From Astropecten irregularis (lineage: Eukaryota; Echinodermata; Asteroidea; Paxillosida; Astropectinidae), in assembly GCA_963971285.1 (NCBI GenBank), contig OZ020261.1:3534001-3598000 (forward strand): DNA of 64,000 bases, in the 5' to 3' direction. Below, piece after piece: positions 63,001 to 64,000 of this stretch. The notes beneath the pieces are model-generated. The model saw nothing but the letters and a program-made list of their open reading frames with translations. It was not told where the DNA came from and ran no database searches. Position 1 is the stretch's first letter. Each line of letters begins with the position of its first letter. A program made the translations under genes and the position numbers.

Positions 63001-63673
63001 TCAAAAGGCACCCAGTGAAGTGCTTACGTACGTCGTTGAAGGATAATAAATTGTTTGCATAATTCTATTTCCTCAATAATAACAGATTATTGTAACTTAC
63101 TATCAATCGTAAGACTTATGATGCATTGCAGTCCTACGTAGGATATGCCCCTACGATGGGTTATCTTCGTAACTCGAGTTTAGATCGATCGAAGGGCCTT
63201 GTGAAATCAACCCCTTGGTCACATTCTCCTCTGCTAGCCTGTTGGGTTCCACACCAATACCAGGTTTCTAAAAGGATGGACTTCAACATTCCAACTTCAT
63301 TCCTACAGTTCATGTTTTGATCATAACTGTGCTGTCACGAGAGGAGTAGCCAATGTGAGAAGCCATCAAGCCATCCTTGTAGTCTATCAATCACAATTTG
63401 GGTGGAGCTTATCTATGAAGAGGTGGTCAACATCTCCCAGTAACTTAGTGTGGTTAGATGACGTCTTGGGGTGATGAAAGGGATTGTTTGCCGTCATCAG
63501 TGCGGACTGACAGTCTCAAAGGGTTACTGGGGCGCGCTCGGGAGTTGCCCCTGTAGCTGTGGAAACATCAGACTCCGAGTAGACCTGCTGAATGTCAGAC
63601 CGATCAGGTGTGGCAGAGACGTCAGCATGTACCACTGTCATGAAGAGTGTAAAGGCGTGTGGAACTGTACTTG
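60091..63673. other. Intron/intergenic region with tRNA-derived repeat fragments and MITE pieces
   Basis: Probably upstream intron sequence of the esterase-like gene, though no further exon was recognised. Pol III-type box pairs occur at 61173-61183 (TGGCCGAGTGG) with 61216-61226 (GGTTCGAGCCC), at 61322-61333 with about 61373, and at 62903-62913 (TAGCTCAGTGG) with 62955-62966 (GGTTCGAATCTC). None folds into an intact acceptor stem, so they look like tRNA-derived SINE heads. A family A MITE lacking its left end lies at about 62041-62345 with an extra terminal piece at 62462-62530. Confidence 0.45.
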
Positions 63674-64000
63674 TGTAATAATGGGATAATAGAGGAGAAC
63701 TATTTGGACTCGACTCTGGTTTGGTTTATTCGAGAAACAGGAATATATCAAGATGCTTAGTCTTCTTTCCAGAAGTGTATTCTGTGCGTGTGAACTAAAG
63801 AGCGCCACCTGTTGGCGGAGTATTAACATGGTAGACGGATATGTTACATCCCCCTTCTTAAGAAACAAAAAGTCACTTCAGAGTCCATTAACAATAACTC
63901 CAACATGCGTAAACTGCTAACTCTACGGAACAAACAGGTGGAGAGTTCGGTTTTAGTTGTGAAAACTCCATGAGAAAAAAACAAACAAAAAACTGGATAA
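63674..64000 (-). mobile_element. Edge of a minus-strand LTR retrotransposon
   Basis: On the minus strand a purine tract, AAGAAGGGGGA (63849-63860), is followed by TGTAACATATCC... containing CGAATAAACC as a polyadenylation signal and ending ...CCCATTATTACA at 63674. That gives a candidate 175-bp 3' LTR, with internal sequence running off the right edge. An alternative left boundary is TGTAACTTAC at 63091. No coding region is in view. Confidence 0.4.

Noticed and set aside
63471..63689. 72-residue cysteine-rich ORF
   Set aside because: No start context, no splice partner, adjacent to LTR sequence; nothing recognisable.

Overview
The window comes from an animal nuclear genome. It has spliced genes with GT-AG introns, a metazoan sarcosine-oxidase-type gene, a secreted DUF4773-type gene and the last exon of a membrane-anchored esterase, all embedded in dense transposon sequence. 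The gene content and very high load of small inverted-repeat elements suggest a marine invertebrate, possibly a deuterostome such as an echinoderm, hemichordate or cephalochordate. I cannot name the species.

Layout: (1) 279-7014 minus: seven exons of a peroxisomal sarcosine oxidase/pipecolate oxidase-like gene that runs off the left edge; its introns hold a solo LTR, TTAA-flanked MITEs, a LINE 3' fragment and a 61-bp near-perfect palindrome. (2) 8424-11088: a foldback element whose arms carry a dozen perfect TGACGTCA (CRE/ATF) sites. (3) 14013-39945: a nest of transposons. A roughly 2-kb long-inverted-repeat element with a 9-bp target duplication was invaded by a 529-bp Harbinger-like MITE (TTA duplication) and by a Polinton/Maverick (14811-38124). 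The Polinton was then invaded by a 6.2-kb composite element (27031-33270) with an A-interior-B / A-interior-B architecture, which splits the Polinton integrase near its C-terminus. (4) 41364-50497: a young Ty3/gypsy LTR retrotransposon with near-identical 1339-bp LTRs, itself inserted in a MITE. (5) 54139-57631 plus: a five-exon secreted DUF4773-type gene. (6) 59637-60090 minus: terminal exon of a type B carboxylesterase-like membrane protein. (7) 63674-64000: the edge of another LTR element.

The Polinton is the centrepiece. Apart from the interrupted integrase, all its ORFs are open and its TIRs are nearly identical. It encodes a protein-primed DNA polymerase B, a DD35E integrase, an A32/FtsK-type packaging ATPase, a double-jelly-roll-type major capsid protein, a candidate minor capsid/fibre protein, and a block of small coiled-coil or membrane proteins conserved in this element group. 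It also encodes a TFIIB-like protein (zinc ribbon plus cyclin-like repeat), which is not part of the usual Polinton core set. I could not find the usual adenain-like protease. Most genes share a TATATAAG-like box a few to about 30 bases before the ATG, and most gene ends that meet tail to tail have a stem-loop between them, an arrangement like that of large DNA viruses.

Limits: identifications rest on motif reading and remembered family patterns, with no database search. The 200-base N run at 52915-53114 is an assembly gap.
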